Below, in pieces: positions 12,740 to 24,535 of a stretch of DNA of 64,000 nt (its first letter is position 1; the number at the start of each line of letters is the position of its first letter). A model generated the notes under the pieces. It was given only the letters and a program-made list of their open reading frames with translations, was not told the DNA's origin and made no database searches. The position numbers were made by a program, and so were the translations under genes. Source of the stretch: Dactylis glomerata (Eukaryota; Streptophyta; Magnoliopsida; Poales; Poaceae); assembly GCA_007115705.1 (NCBI GenBank), contig QXEO01000338.1:1075562-1139561 (forward strand), in the 5' to 3' direction.

Positions 12740-12757
12740 TAGCGCCGTTGCTGGGGA
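12740..12757 (+). other. Primer-binding site of B, tRNA-Asp, degenerate
   Basis: TAGCGCCGTTGCTGGGGA matches the tRNA-Asp complement at 16 of 18 positions. It starts 10 bases after the LTR end, the same spacing as in B'. Confidence 0.8.
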
Positions 12758-12927
12758 GGAAGAGAAGACTTCTGCGAGGGGAGTTTTTCGCACACACATC
12801 CTTTACTTTGTTATTGTTTTGCTTTACTTTATTTGTTTTACCTGCATCGTTTTATATAAAAAACCCAAAAAAATTAGTTTCCTTTATAGGTGTTTTTACT
12901 TGTCTTGCTTTATCATGCTTTCTATCA

Positions 12928-13905
12928 ATGGTTGGTTTCTTTGAAACTAAATCTTTTTGGCAAGGTGGGTTCACGGAAGAGCAGCAAAATTATTATGAGG
13001 AACACCGCTTGTCACAAAAAGGGAAACACTTATGGGAACAAATCAATAGATTATATATCATTGCTAAAAATGTGTGCTCTACTTATAATGTTACTTATTG
13101 CTTTGATGAATCTTGTTGCTGTAGGAGGTATAAACAACTCCCTTTTCAATGTGAGTATAATGATGATGTTACCATATCTTCTTATATTAATGGAAATTAT
13201 GACTTTTATGATGTGGAACAAATTGAAGAATTTATTGTTTGGAAGGGTGCATTCGAACTTGCTTATTTGCTTGAAAATACTGATGATGCACCTTATAAAT
13301 ATGAGGTTTATGATATACTTACATTTTGCTTTGATAATTACAAGGAAGAAAATGGCTATATTCTTAAATATCTTAATAGATGCTCTCCAACGGAAGAGAC
13401 TAATGCCTTGAAGGAGCCCATGGAAGAAGAAATTGCTGAAATTGGAAGCTCATTGTTTGAAAAAGAGGAGGAGAGTGATGATCAAGAGGAGGAAGAATGG
13501 AGCTACCCAAGTCTACCTCCCAATAAGAGTAACTCTTTAACTAATACCTTATTTGATAGCCCTCCATGCTTAAAAAAGGAGGGGGATTGTGATATTTATA
13601 TTGTTGATTTTGTTCATGATGCTACTGAAAATTATTATGAGATAGGAAAATATAGTTGTCGGAATTCTCATGTTACTAAAACACGTCTCTTTACATTGAA
13701 AGTTCCGAAGTTGCTCTTGTTTTATCTACCCATACTTGTGACTATGTGCTTCTTTGATTTATTTTCTTACAAGATTCCTATGCATAGGAAATGGGTTAGA
13801 CTTAAATGTGTTTTATATTTTCTCCTTGATGCTCTCTTTTGCTTCAATTCATATTTCTTATGCGAGCATCTTCTCAAATTCCTGAGCCTAGCTCAAAGGC
13901 GTTAA
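12928..13905 (+). CDS. Element B cargo ORF, unknown function, C-terminal membrane segments
   Basis: The open frame of 325 codons starts at the first ATG inside the internal region (12928) in the place where B' has gag-protease. The same frame is open upstream into the LTR, so a longer form from 12637 is possible but would start in LTR sequence. No gag, protease, RT or integrase motif is seen. The N-terminal half is rich in Tyr, Asn, Asp and Cys. Around residues 165-190 is a strongly acidic Glu-rich stretch followed by a Trp-Ser-Tyr-Pro segment. The last 80 residues hold two hydrophobic stretches that look membrane-spanning. The stop lies in the motif where the module shared with B' and C begins. 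I recognise this as the kind of hypothetical protein common in Triticeae repeats but know no function for it. Confidence 0.6.
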   Translation: MVGFFETKSFWQGGFTEEQQNYYEEHRLSQKGKHLWEQINRLYIIAKNVCSTYNVTYCFDESCCCRRYKQLPFQCEYNDDVTISSYINGNYDFYDVEQIEEFIVWKGAFELAYLLENTDDAPYKYEVYDILTFCFDNYKEENGYILKYLNRCSPTEETNALKEPMEEEIAEIGSSLFEKEEESDDQEEEEWSYPSLPPNKSNSLTNTLFDSPPCLKKEGDCDIYIVDFVHDATENYYEIGKYSCRNSHVTKTRLFTLKVPKLLLFYLPILVTMCFFDLFSYKIPMHRKWVRLKCVLYFLLDALFCFNSYFLCEHLLKFLSLAQRR

Positions 13906-16806
13906 AGAAAAGCACTCTTGGGAGATAACCCAATGTTTTCTTTTCAGTACTTTTTCTTTTATTTGAGTCTTGGAAGTCATTAATACTGTAATGACTGCTC
14001 CTTATCTTGTTTATTTCGTTTTTGTGCCAAGAGAAGCCTCTAATTTGAGTGAGGTAAAGATTTGGGGATGTTGCTGTCCTGAAACTGTTTTTGGTGCTGC
14101 ACCGTAAAAATTCGTGAACATTCTCTGTATATCTTTTGGACCTGCGATTTCTTGTGCATATGCCCCAGGTTATATCCAAACTTTTGTTAGTTGAACACTT
14201 TTTGATTTGAGCAACAGAAAATCCCTAAAAAATTCGACCTTTGTCAGCTGTTCAGTTTTGACAGATTTCTGCCAATATTTGTGTTTGCCACTTTATCGCT
14301 TTCTTTTGAGTTCTTTTGATCACGGAACTTTTGGGGAGGTTTCTACAGTAGTATCTACTATATATGTGGTGGTTTTGAGTTGAAACCTGAAGCAAAATGA
14401 GGTTGATTATATGTTATGCTTACACTAATGTTGCTAATAGAATTGTGTTTAGTTTTGTATGAAGGAAGTTTTCAAGTGTAGGGATTGGAGAATGATGAGA
14501 TGAGTTGAAGAATGGACAAAAGCTCAAGCTTGTGGATGCCCATGCATCACCCCAAGAAATATCCAAGAAGTACAAGCGTCAAAGCTTGGGGATGCCCCCG
14601 AGGCACCCCTTCTTCATCGGCAAAAATCAGGTCACCTTTCAAAACACTATATTTTTATTGCTTCATGCACTATGTGTTTTTCTTGGAGCGTCAGTTGTTT
14701 TAGTTTTCTTAGTTAGTTTTGTTTGTTTGTTTGCTGCAATAAATGGTTGGACCCCAACAAATTTTCATTGGAGGAGATGTACTCGTTTTCATTTGCCAAG
14801 AACGCTCTAGTTTTCACTCTTATTAAAAATCAAGTGTTCTTCTTTTTCTGCTACTGCTTTTGGTTTTCGTTTTCGCCTTGATTTGTGTTCAGACCTTGTC
14901 ATATCTTTTCATCAAGGTGTATTTTTGCCTCTGATCTTTATTGGTTTTCATCAAAAGAGGTGTCTTTAAAAATTTCAAATGGTGTTGGAAAAGAGAAAAA
15001 GCTTTGTGCAAAATAGTGGTACAAGAAGGAGCTTGTGTAGACTGCGGCTTAGGCTTTTTCATGTCATGCTTGATGTCTTTTTGATAGTATGCTTAGTGGT
15101 TTTGCTGTAGCATGACTTGTCTCAAATAATTGAGATTGCTTAATGAGCCTTTGAAAAAATCATGCGTTGTTTTTATTGTATGGAAGCATTATTTTGGTTT
15201 TCTCCTTGATGCTTTATTTGGGTTGACTTGGCGCATGCTCACACATGTTAGACTCTTACAAAGTCGCCAATAGCCTTCATGATCATTTATTTTTTGACTT
15301 TTGATGCCATCTTATGCTTCTTTTAATGTCGTTTTGTCGCTTTGCATGATTATGGCCATTATTGCTCTCTTAGTTGGTCGCTCCCAGTCTTTTGCTAGCC
15401 CTCGCCTTGTACTGAGTATGAGCTCTACTCGTGCATCCAACTCCTAAAAAGCTAAATTTTTCCAAAGTGTCCACCATACATACCTACTAGCAATTTGCTA
15501 TTCCAAGTAAATTTGACTTGCTTTTATTTTCTCTTCAAATTAAACTCTTACCAGTGTTATGCGAAATTCGGTCAGTAAAGCTCTCACGAACCGGAAGGCA
15601 CACTTTACTTTTTCTTGTTCTTAAAATTTTGACATTGTGGTCTCTTATGTTGAGTTGTTATGCTTGCAAGTTGTAAGTTGGATTCTAGCCCATCCATGCT
15701 GTCATGGGGCAAGCTTTCAACATTGCACTTCTTATTTGAGTTGATATCGTGATCTTTTGTTTATGGATGCCCGCGGTGTGAAATGAATTAGGAATCTTGT
15801 GGGGATCATGGAGTTTGTATATGTGTTAGGGAAACGCCGGGCCGCCAATCTAAGCCATGCATAATTCATGGTGGAAATTTGCAGCATACCCATGGTGAAC
15901 ATTCGACGACGCATCTCACAATAAAAAGCTAAACAAAAGGCAAATAAAAGAGATGTCGAGGTGTTCATTGTCTGCTTGTCCTATCATTTTGGTGTGGGCT
16001 TGTTCCATGTTATCGGGCACGGAGGTACCCCATTGGCGGTTTTCAATGATATGCATATACTTACAATGACAAGAGCCTTGCTTGGGACTCTAAGTAAAGT
16101 AGCATGAGGTTTGGGTACTCGTATTCATGGGGCACGAGGTTTTCAACTTATGATTTGTCAAGCATATGCATCATAATTGTTCTCGCATTAACTTTAACCA
16201 TTCAAGATGCTTATGATGGGGGCAATGAGAGCTCAAAGCCGGTAAGTACCATAATTTTTGAAGGTTATAAAACTTGCAATCACTGCTTCCCTCTGCGAAG
16301 GGCCTTTCTTTTACTTTTATGTTGAGTCACCACCTTCTTTCTTTATGCACCATTAAGAGAGCATAGTTGTCATTCTTAGTGTGATATGCATTGTCCCAAA
16401 GTTCATTGATTGATTCATATTGTTGGTTTCACTTGTTCTTAAATTATTTGTATCTAGTCGCCCTCTTAAACTTGAAGGTGTCCTATGCATTTATGTTTTG
16501 CTCTCTTTGAAGGACAAGCTGAAAACCATTTGTATGTTTTTCCTTATGATTTGAACACATGTTTGACTTTCATTGTTTCATTTTCATGATCTTTTGTTTG
16601 TGTTCATTTGCATGTTTACAACATGGTTTCTAAGTTCTTATTGTCATGATTATATCTTCATGCCCATGTTTTAAGTTCTTATGATCCCAGCTCACCAATG
16701 CTTACATTTATGATCAAGATTGTGTAGGTGCATGTCACCTCAAAAATTATTCTTTTGTTATCACTTACCTACTCGAGGACGAGCAGGAGTTAAGCTTGGG
16801 GATGCT
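13906..16806 (+). other. Element B 3' non-coding module and polypurine tract
   Basis: It is collinear with the B' module on the opposite strand (6056-8621) and with the C internal regions, except for about 15455-16277, a roughly 0.8-kb segment without counterpart there. The 13-mer AAGCTTGGGGATG is at 14584-14596, a mutated copy lies near 14527, and the polypurine tract is 16792-16804, two bases before the 3' LTR. There is no ORF of note. Confidence 0.8.
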
Positions 16807-18443
16807 TGATACGTCTCAAACGTATCTATAATTTTTGATGCTCCATGCTTGTTTTTACACCATTTGCCTATTGTTTCGTTACACTTAGTGGCACTTTTAT
16901 GCATTTTCCGGAACTAACCTATTAACGAGTTGCCACAGTGCCAGTTCCCTGTTTTCTGCTGTTTTTGTGTTTCAGAGTGATACACATGAAATATTCTCGG
17001 AATTGGACGAAACAAGTTCCTGAAGTCTTATTTTACCCGGAAGCTTCCAGAGATCCGAAGGAGAGCCGCAGGGGGGCCACCAGGGCCCCACACGCAGGGG
17101 CGGCGCGGCCAGGCCCCTGGCCGCGCGGGCCCCGCGTGAGGGCACCTGGCTCCCCCTCTGACATCGCCCCTTCGCCTATAAAGACCCCCCGATGGAAAAA
17201 ACCTAAGGACCCGATCAATTTTCCAGAACACATCGCGATCCGCCGCCACCATCGACCCGAAGATCGGGAGGGTCCAGAAGCTCTTCCCGGCACCCTGCCG
17301 GAGAGGGGAATCGCCACCGGAGGTCTTCTTCATCGCCATGCTTGCCTCCGGAGCGATGAGTGAGTAGTCTACCTTGGACTATGGGTCCATAACAGTAGCT
17401 AGATGGTTGTCTTCTCCACCATGTGCTTCATGTTTAGATCTCATGAGCTGCCCTACATGATTGAGATCACCATTATGTAATTCTACATGTTTGGTTTGTT
17501 GGGATCCGATGAATATTGGTGTTTATGATTAAGTTGCTGTACTGAATTATATCTTTTGTTATCTCTATGTTGTTTATGATCTTGCATGCTCTCCGTTGTT
17601 AGTAGCTATCTTGGCCGAGTAGTTGCTAGTGACTCCAAGAGGGGGTATTTATGCTCGATAGTGGGTTCATGCCTCTATTTCATCTGGGGGAGTAACAGAA
17701 ACCTTTAAGGTGGTAGATGTGCTATTGCTACTAGGGAGAAAACAACATTCATATGCTCAAGGGCATATGCTTTGTTTACATTACACACTTTGCTTAATGC
17801 AATTATCTGTTGTTTGCAACTTAATACTTCTAGGGTGTTCAGATTGATATCCCAGGGAGTGGATTATTAGTCATAGATGTAGTTGGATGGCGGTCTATGT
17901 ATTTTGTTGTAATGCCCAGAGTAAATCTCATAGTGATCTTCTTGTCATATCACGTTTATCTTTATTATATCAATTGCCCAACTGTAATTTGTTTACCCAG
18001 CATGTGTTATTTTATCTATGGAGAGACACCACTAGTGAACTGTGGACCCCGGTCCTATTTCCATCATATTGCTATCACCTGTTTACTTTACTCGCACTGT
18101 TTACTTTACTCGCACTGTTTACTTTACTTGCATACTATATTGTTTTCCACTCGATACACTCATAACCTTTGTTTCAAGCAAACCGGTGAGATTGACAACC
18201 TCATCGCAAGTTGGGGACAAAGTATTTGTTTGTGTGTGTGCAGGTTCCGCATCACCTTCAGTCGTCATTGTCTCTCCTCTCCTGACCGATATTAAACCTT
18301 GGTTTCTTAACTGAGGGAAAACTAGCTGCTATACTCATCATACCTTCCTCTTGGGGTTCCCAACGGGCTGGTTATCCACCACGCACAAGGACAGTTTGCT
18401 CCTGTGCCATCAGCTAATTTTCTGGGCGCCATCAAAGGGATCA
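16807..18443 (+). repeat. Element B 3' LTR, uninterrupted
   Basis: The 1637 bp run from TGATACG to GGGATCA, followed by target duplication GCTAC (18444-18448). The length equals the repaired 5' LTR exactly. Confidence 0.95.
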
Positions 18444-18448
18444 GCTAC

Positions 18449-18995
18449 CAATTGTGGGGTTGCTGGAGTGACAGAAACCTAAACCTCCGTTGGGAAACCA
18501 TTGCACCAGGGAGCGTAGGATCTTAGAGTTTAAGGCTGTGGTTAGATTTATCTTAATTACTTTCTTGTAGTTGCGGATGCTTGCAAGGGGTATAATCACA
18601 AGTGTGTATTTATCCTAGTAAGGGTAGTGCGCTAGCACAGATTCACCCCCGTAACACTTATCAAACCAATAAAGATTATTTAGCGGCATGAAGCGAAAGC
18701 ACTTGACAGAAACTCCCGTGTCTCCTCAAGAACGTTTGGTTATCATAAGTTACACAACCGTCTTGTCCTTTGCTCTAGAAAGGATTGGGCCACTTGCAGC
18801 AATTATTATTACTGTCTTTTATTTACTCGTACTTTATTTATTTGCACTACCAAATACCCCTGAAAACCCGTTTGCTAGTATTTACAGCGAATCCTTGATC
18901 AAAATCACTTGTCAACACCTTCTGCTCCTCGTTGGGTTTGACACTCTTATTTATCGAAAGTACTACGATACACCCCCTATACTTGTGGGTCATCA
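18449..18995 (+). repeat. Element A 5' LTR, second part
   Basis: It continues the A LTR after element B and matches 27195-27722 plus 44665-44683. It ends GGGTCATCA, 11 bases before the primer-binding site. Confidence 0.95.
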
Positions 18996-19006
18996 AGACT
19001 ATTTTC

Positions 19007-19024
19007 TGGCGCCGTTGCCGGGGA
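19007..19024 (+). other. Primer-binding site of A, tRNA-Asp
   Basis: TGGCGCCGTTGCCGGGGA is an 18-base perfect complement to the plant tRNA-Asp 3' end. It sets the orientation of A and the end of its 5' LTR. Confidence 0.92.
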
Positions 19025-19116
19025 GTGAAGCGCTATTGAAGAGTGGAATTGGTAAAGGTAACCGTTGCTGTGAGTATTGTTTTTATTTCTATCTTTTATT
19101 TTTATTTTATTTCGCT

Positions 19117-20433
19117 ATGGAGAGTTCTCCATTTGGTTTCCTATTTGGGAACACTACTACCACTGCTGCAGATGTGGATGAACCACCACCACCACCACCT
19201 GCTCAATTAGATCCTTTTAAAATACCAATGAAAATTGTTAAACGTGTTATGGATAACTGCTATTTAGGAGATGGAACTATCCATCTGGGTGATCACTTAC
19301 TCTTTATACATAAATTATGCGAGTTGTTCAAGTGTGCAGGTATTTCATCAAGCAAAGTTAAGAGGAAGCTATTCTCTTTATCACTGAAAGGCAGAGCTGA
19401 GGAGTGGTATCGGCTGCTTAAAGATGGTCCATCTATTGCATGGGAAGAAATTGTACCTCTCTTTTATTCCAAGTTTTATCCCCCAAGTGAAATTCATAAA
19501 GATCGTAATCGAATATATAACTTTTGGCCTCATGATGGAGAGAGTATTGCCCAAGCGTGGGGGAGATTGAAGTTACTAATGCTCAAATGTCCCATTCATG
19601 AGCTCCCCAGTAATATTGTTATTGATAATTTTTATGCGAGGCTTGCTCTTCATGACAAGGATTATTTGGATGCTTCCTGTTTTGGATCATTTACTCATAT
19701 GAAAGGAGAAGCTAAATGGGATCTTCTTGACCGTATTCAAGAAAATGCTGAAGGATGGGAGAACGACAAAGGTAGGAGGTCAGGTATAAATTATGATTAT
19801 GAATGCATTAAAACTTTTATGGGAACCGGTGACTTTCACAATGTTAGCACTGCTTATGGTCTTGATTCTCAGATACTTGCTAATTGTTTCAAGGCTTTTG
19901 CCGCTTATCTTGATGTTCCAAAGAAAGATTGGAACAAATATCATGCGCCTTATAAAGATTCTATTAGTCATATTCCTGCTACAGCTACTGAAGTTTGTAC
20001 TGTTGATAGCATTTTGCCTAAACCTTATTTTGAGAAGACGCCTTTCCCTGCTAAGGTAAAGGAGCATTCTACTTTGGTAAGTGTGTCTAATAAAAGTACT
20101 AAGAAAGATGTAGAACCTGATGAGCAAATTACTATTAAGTCTCCTGCGGCTATAGTGAAGGACCTTGTTACCAAAGATGTAGGGGATGAACATATTATCT
20201 TTTGTGAAGATGCTACTAACATTATTTCACATCCTAGTAGGCGTAGGATAACAAGTGTTCCTGTTATCTCTGTCAGGATTGGCGATCATTGCTATTATGG
20301 TTTATGTGACATTGGTGCAAGTTCAAGTGCTATTCCTATAGAGCTTTACAGAGAAATTATGCATGAGATTGGCCCTTGTGAACTAGAGGAGATTGATGTG
20401 GTTATTCAGCTTGCTAACAGAGAGACTATCTAG
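19117..20433 (+). pseudogene. Gag and protease of element A, Athila type
   Basis: The frame of 438 codons starts at the ATG at 19117, the first after the PBS, and ends at a TAG (20431-20433). The same frame continues beyond this stop into the rest of the polyprotein, so the stop is a break and not the natural end. The N-terminus has a run of six Pro. Residues of about 55-190 are the retrotransposon gag domain with a FYPP motif and an AWGRLK segment as in Athila elements. I see no CCHC knuckle. CDIGAS at about residue 397 is the aspartic protease site, with a conserved CPIIFGRP segment encoded after the stop. Gag forms the cytoplasmic particle and the protease would cleave the polyprotein. Confidence 0.9.
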
Positions 20434-23400
20434 CCACTTGGTATTGTTCGAGATGTGGAAGTTTTATGCGGTAAGACCAAATATCCTACTAATTTTCTAG
20501 TATTTGGTAAGGAAGCTAGTAAAACTTGTCCTATTATTTTTGGTAGACCCTTTTTGAATACTTGTGGTGTTGTGATAGATTGTAAGAAGGAGAAAAAAAT
20601 TACTAAGTTTAATGGAGAATCTTATGAGTTTAATTTTTCTAAGTTTGCTAAGACTTCTTATGAAAATGAAATGCCTAATGAAAATGTTCGAGTTGAACAG
20701 CTTGCCTCTATTGCTCTGGCTCCTAATAATGCTTTGCAGCAATTTATGGAGGACCATGAAAGTGATGTCTTCAGGGAGGAAAGAGAAGAGATTGACGATA
20801 TTCTTCTCCGTCAACCACCATTGATTAAGCACAATTTACCCGTGGAGGATCTTGGTACCACTTTGCCACCTAAGGAAGATCATGTTCTTGAATTAAAACC
20901 TTTACCGGATGATCTTAAGTATGCTTATATAGATGATAAGAAAATATATCCTGTTATTATTAGTTCTAAACTTTTAGGAAAGGAAGAAGAAAGGTTATTG
21001 GAAGTGTTGAGGAAACACCGAGGAGCTATGGGCTATACTCTTGATGATTTAAAAGGGATTTCTCCTACTATTTGTCAGCACGCTATTAACATGGAAGAAG
21101 ATGCAAAGCCAGTAGTTGAACATCAACGCCGCTTAATTCCCAAGATGAAGGAAGTGGTAAGAAATGAGGTATTGAAGCTCCTTAATGCTGGTATTATTTA
21201 TCCTATTGCTGATAGTAGATGGGTTAGTCATGTTCATTGTGTTCCTAAGAAAGGAGGTATGACTGTTGTGCCTAATGAGAATAACGAGCTTATTCCTCAA
21301 AGGGTAGTAGTTGGTTATAGGATGTGCATTGATTTTAGAAAGGTCAACAAAGTTACTAAGAAAGATCATTATCCTTTACCGTTTATAGATCAAATGCTAG
21401 AGAGGTCATCTAAGAAGACTCATTTTTGTTTTCTTGATGGTTATTCCGGTTTCTCTCGGATTGCTGTTAAAAAGCAAGATCAAGAGAAAACCACTTTTAC
21501 TTGTCCTTATGGAACTTATGCTTATAGACGTATGCCGTTTGGTTTATGCAATGCTCCTGCTACTTTTCAAAGATGGATGTCTGCTATTTTTCATGGGTTT
21601 TGTGAAGAAATTGTGGAGGTTTTCATGGATGATTTCTCCGTCTATGGAACCTCTTTTGATAATTGTTTGCACAATCTTGATAAAGTTTTGCAGAGGTGTG
21701 AAGAAACTAATCTTGTTCTAAATTAGGAGAAATGCCACTTTATGGTGAATGAAGGAAATGTTCTTGGACATAAAATCTCCGAAAGAGGTATCGAAGTTGA
21801 CAGAGCAAAGGTTGAAGCAATTGAGAAAATGCCCTGTCCAAGAGATGTTAAAGGTATTCGTAGTATTCTTGGTCATCCTGGTTTCTATAGGAGGTTTATT
21901 AAAGATTTCTCTAAGATTTGAAAGCCTCTTACTAATCTTCTTCAAAAAGATGTACCATTTGTTTTTGATGATGATTGTAAGGAAGCTTTTGAAACTCTTA
22001 AGAAGGCTTTAACTACTGCTCCTATTGTTCAACCACCTGATTGGAATTTACCCTTTGAAATCATGTGCGATGCTAGTGATTTTGCTGTTGGTGCTATCCT
22101 TGGACAGCGCGTAGATAATAAGTGGAATGTTATTCACTATGCTAGTAAGACTCTTGATGCTGCTCAGAAGAATTATGCTACTACTGAGAAAGAGTTTCTT
22201 GCTGTTGTTTTTGCATGTGATAAGTTTAGACCTTACATTGTTGATTCTAAAGTTACTATTCATACTGATCACGCTGCTATTAGATATCTTATGTCTAAGA
22301 AGGATGCTAAGCCTAGGCTTATTAGATGGGTGTTGCTTTTACAAGAGTTTGATTTGCATATTGTAGATAGGAAAGGTTCTGAAAATCCTGTTGCTGACAA
22401 TTTGTCTAGATTGGAAAATATTTCTTTTGATCCTATTCCTGTTAATGATAGTTTTCCAAATGAACAGTTGGCTTCGATAAATGTAACTTTGCGAGACCTT
22501 CCGTGGTATTCTGATTATGCTAACTTTATTATTTCCAAGTATTTGCCTCCAACCTTTACAGCTCAGAAAAGAAGAAAATTCTTTTATGACTTGAGGCATT
22601 ACTTTTAGGATGACCCACACTTATATAAAGAAGGAGTTGATGGTATTATGCGAAGATGTGTACCAGAATATGAGCAACAAGAAATATTGAGAAAATGCCA
22701 TGGAAGTGCTTATGGAGGGCATCATGCTGGAGATAGAACTGCACAAAAGGTTCTACAATCAGGTTTTTATTGGCCAACCCTTTTTAAAGATGCTAGAAGG
22801 TATGTTTTATCTTGTGATGAATGTCAAAGAGTTGGTAACTAGACGTAATGAAATGCCTATGAATTATACTCTTGTTATTGAACCATTTGATTGTTGGGGA
22901 TTTGACTTTATGGGTCCTTTTCCTCCTTCAAAAGGTTATACTCATATACTTGTTGTTGTTGATTATGTTACCAAGTGGGTAGAAGCCATACCTACAAAGA
23001 GTGCTGATGGTGAGACCTCGTTAAAAATGCTTAAGGATGTTATTTTTCCTAGGTTTGGTGTGCCTAGATATCTTATAACTGATGGAGGTTCTCATTTTAT
23101 TCACGGTGGTTTTAGAAAAACTCTTGCTAGATATGACGTTAATCATAGAATTGCTTCTGCTTATCATCCCCAAACTAGTGGACATGTAGAGCTTTCAAAT
23201 AGAGAGATCAAGTCTATCTTGCAGAAGACTGTCAATAGATCTAGGAAAAACTGGGCTAGCAAGTTAAACGATGCTTTATGGGCTTATAGAACTGCTTATA
23301 AGAACCCCATGGGCATGTCTCCTTACAAGATGGTTTATGGAAAAGCGTGTCACTTGCCTTTAGAATTAGAACACAAAGCTTTCTGGGTAGTGAAAGAGCT

Positions 23401-23836
23401 TAATAGGGATTTTAAACTCGCCAGTAAAAAAAGGTTGTTAGATTTGAGTTCTTTAGATGAGTGGAGAAACGAAGCTTACGAAAATGCCAGACTTTTCAAA
23501 GAGAAAGTCAAGCAATGGCATGATAAGAGAATTCTTAAGAGAGAATTTTATGTTGGCGAGAAAGTTCTATTGTATAGGTCTCGTCTCAGATTTTTTGCAT
23601 GAAAATTACTCTCAAAATGGGAAGGACCCTATGTTATTGAAGAGGTGTACCGCTCTGGTGCGATAAAGATTGCTTCGTTAAAAGATAACACTACACAAGT
23701 GGTGAATGGGCAAAGACTCAAACATTATATTGCTGGAGATTCATATAATGAAGATGTTGATGTTATTCAAACGGTTTCTCTGGAACAATTCATCCAGGAC
23801 AATATGCAGGGACCTGCAGAGTTCATTTTCGAATAG
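20434..23836 (+). pseudogene. Pol of element A: RT, RNase H, integrase, multiply broken
   Basis: It runs in the same frame as gag. Reverse transcriptase is at about 21060-21760, with FMDD (VEVFMDDFS) in the active site. RNase H is at 22050-22400 (CDASDFAVG, then HTDHAA). The integrase zinc finger is at 22700-22835 (HHAGDRT, CDECQRVG). The integrase core is at 22880-23300 with DFMG, TDGG and a following Glu in HVELSN. In-frame stops lie at 21724-21726 (TAG), 21919-21921 (TGA), 22606-22608 (TAG) and 23600-23602 (TGA), and the frame shifts between about 22835 and 22845, between zinc finger and core. This copy cannot make a full polyprotein. Two of the TAG stops fall where relatives have Trp, which fits decay of methylated cytosines. 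Confidence 0.9.
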
Positions 23837-24073
23837 GTAACAGTTCTAGTCAGAAAAGGTCCGCGTTAAACTTTTTCAGTTATATTTTTATTGTTTTTGC
23901 TAAATATGAAAAATCACGAGACAAAAATGGGAAGGAGAAGGAGTCCGGTGTGTCCTCACACATAGGGGGCGCGGGCCCACTCCAGGCCGCGCCCACCTGT
24001 TGTGTGAGCACCCCGGAGCTCGTTTCCATCCCGGTTTCCTCCTGTGACTTGGTTTCGATGTTTAATTTTCTCC

Positions 24074-24080
24074 TATATAA
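24074..24080 (+). promoter_or_regulatory. Internal TATA box before the post-pol ORF of A
   Basis: TATATAA lies about 100 bases upstream of the ATG at 24176 and about 240 bases after the pol stop, in a good position to start a separate short mRNA for the downstream ORF. No other use is apparent. Function is inferred from sequence and spacing only. Confidence 0.5.
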
Positions 24081-24175
24081 CCCCCTGGATTGCCCGAGGT
24101 CTGTATATCGTTTTCTTGTCGTGTTTTTGTTTCGAGATGTTTCTGTCAGGAGTTGATCTCAGTTTTGGGAGCACC

Positions 24176-24535
24176 ATGGCTCCTTCAAGCGACGACAAGG
24201 GCAAAAATCCTATGGAAGAGGATCACCAAGACCGCAAGCTGAAGGAAGAACAGGTGGCTGGAGGATCGAGGGCAAGAGACCCTACTTTTGTAGGATCAAT
24301 GAATGCCGGATGTGCCTTTTCTCATAATATGCAGGGGTCAACATTACCAGTCTTGGATCTAAATTTCATGCCTATAATAGAAGAGGGTATGCTGGTCACT
24401 GATGAGCTTTGTGCCCAATACCGAGTTCTGGAGAGGGAGATACAGATACTTCAAGAAGAGAATCTTAGGCTTCACAGGATGCTGGAACTTTTACTTGGTC
24501 CAAGGATGATCTTACCACCACCACCGAAGGAGTAA
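24176..24535 (+). CDS. Small leucine-zipper ORF after pol in element A
   Basis: The 119-codon ORF starts MAPSSDDKGK at an ATG in good context (CACCATGG). The frame is open further upstream, to 24044, with a hydrophobic leader, but that part overlaps the TATA box and is probably untranslated. Residues 1-35 are charged. Residues of about 80-105 form a short coiled coil or leucine zipper (LEREIQILQEENLRLH), and the end is PPPPKE. It sits where Athila relatives carry an env-like ORF, but the protein from this ATG has no membrane segment or signal peptide. It could be a dimerising or nucleic-acid-associated accessory protein, but the function is unknown. Confidence 0.6.
   Translation: MAPSSDDKGKNPMEEDHQDRKLKEEQVAGGSRARDPTFVGSMNAGCAFSHNMQGSTLPVLDLNFMPIIEEGMLVTDELCAQYRVLEREIQILQEENLRLHRMLELLLGPRMILPPPPKE

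Larger units (their letters stand above)
3057..18443 (+). mobile_element. Element B: non-autonomous Gypsy relative carrying a non-gag ORF, inserted in the 5' LTR of A
   Basis: It begins TGATACGTCTC and ends GGGATCA, with the duplication GCTAC at 3052-3056 and 18444-18448. Its 5' LTR (3057-4450 plus 12487-12729) and 3' LTR (16807-18443) are both 1637 bp after removal of the B' insertion. The internal region, 12730-16806, is only 4.1 kb. It has no gag, protease, RT or integrase, but one ORF of unknown function and a 2.9-kb 3' non-coding module shared in part with B' and C. B must therefore depend on proteins from another element. Confidence 0.93.

Noticed and set aside
18688..19116. Upstream extension of the A gag frame to 18688
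   Set aside because: This part lies in the LTR, PBS and leader. The first sensible start after the PBS is 19117.
22700..22842. Overlap of two integrase-region frames as a possible programmed frameshift in A
   Set aside because: The element has several stops elsewhere, no slippery site is apparent, and the match fits a small accidental deletion.
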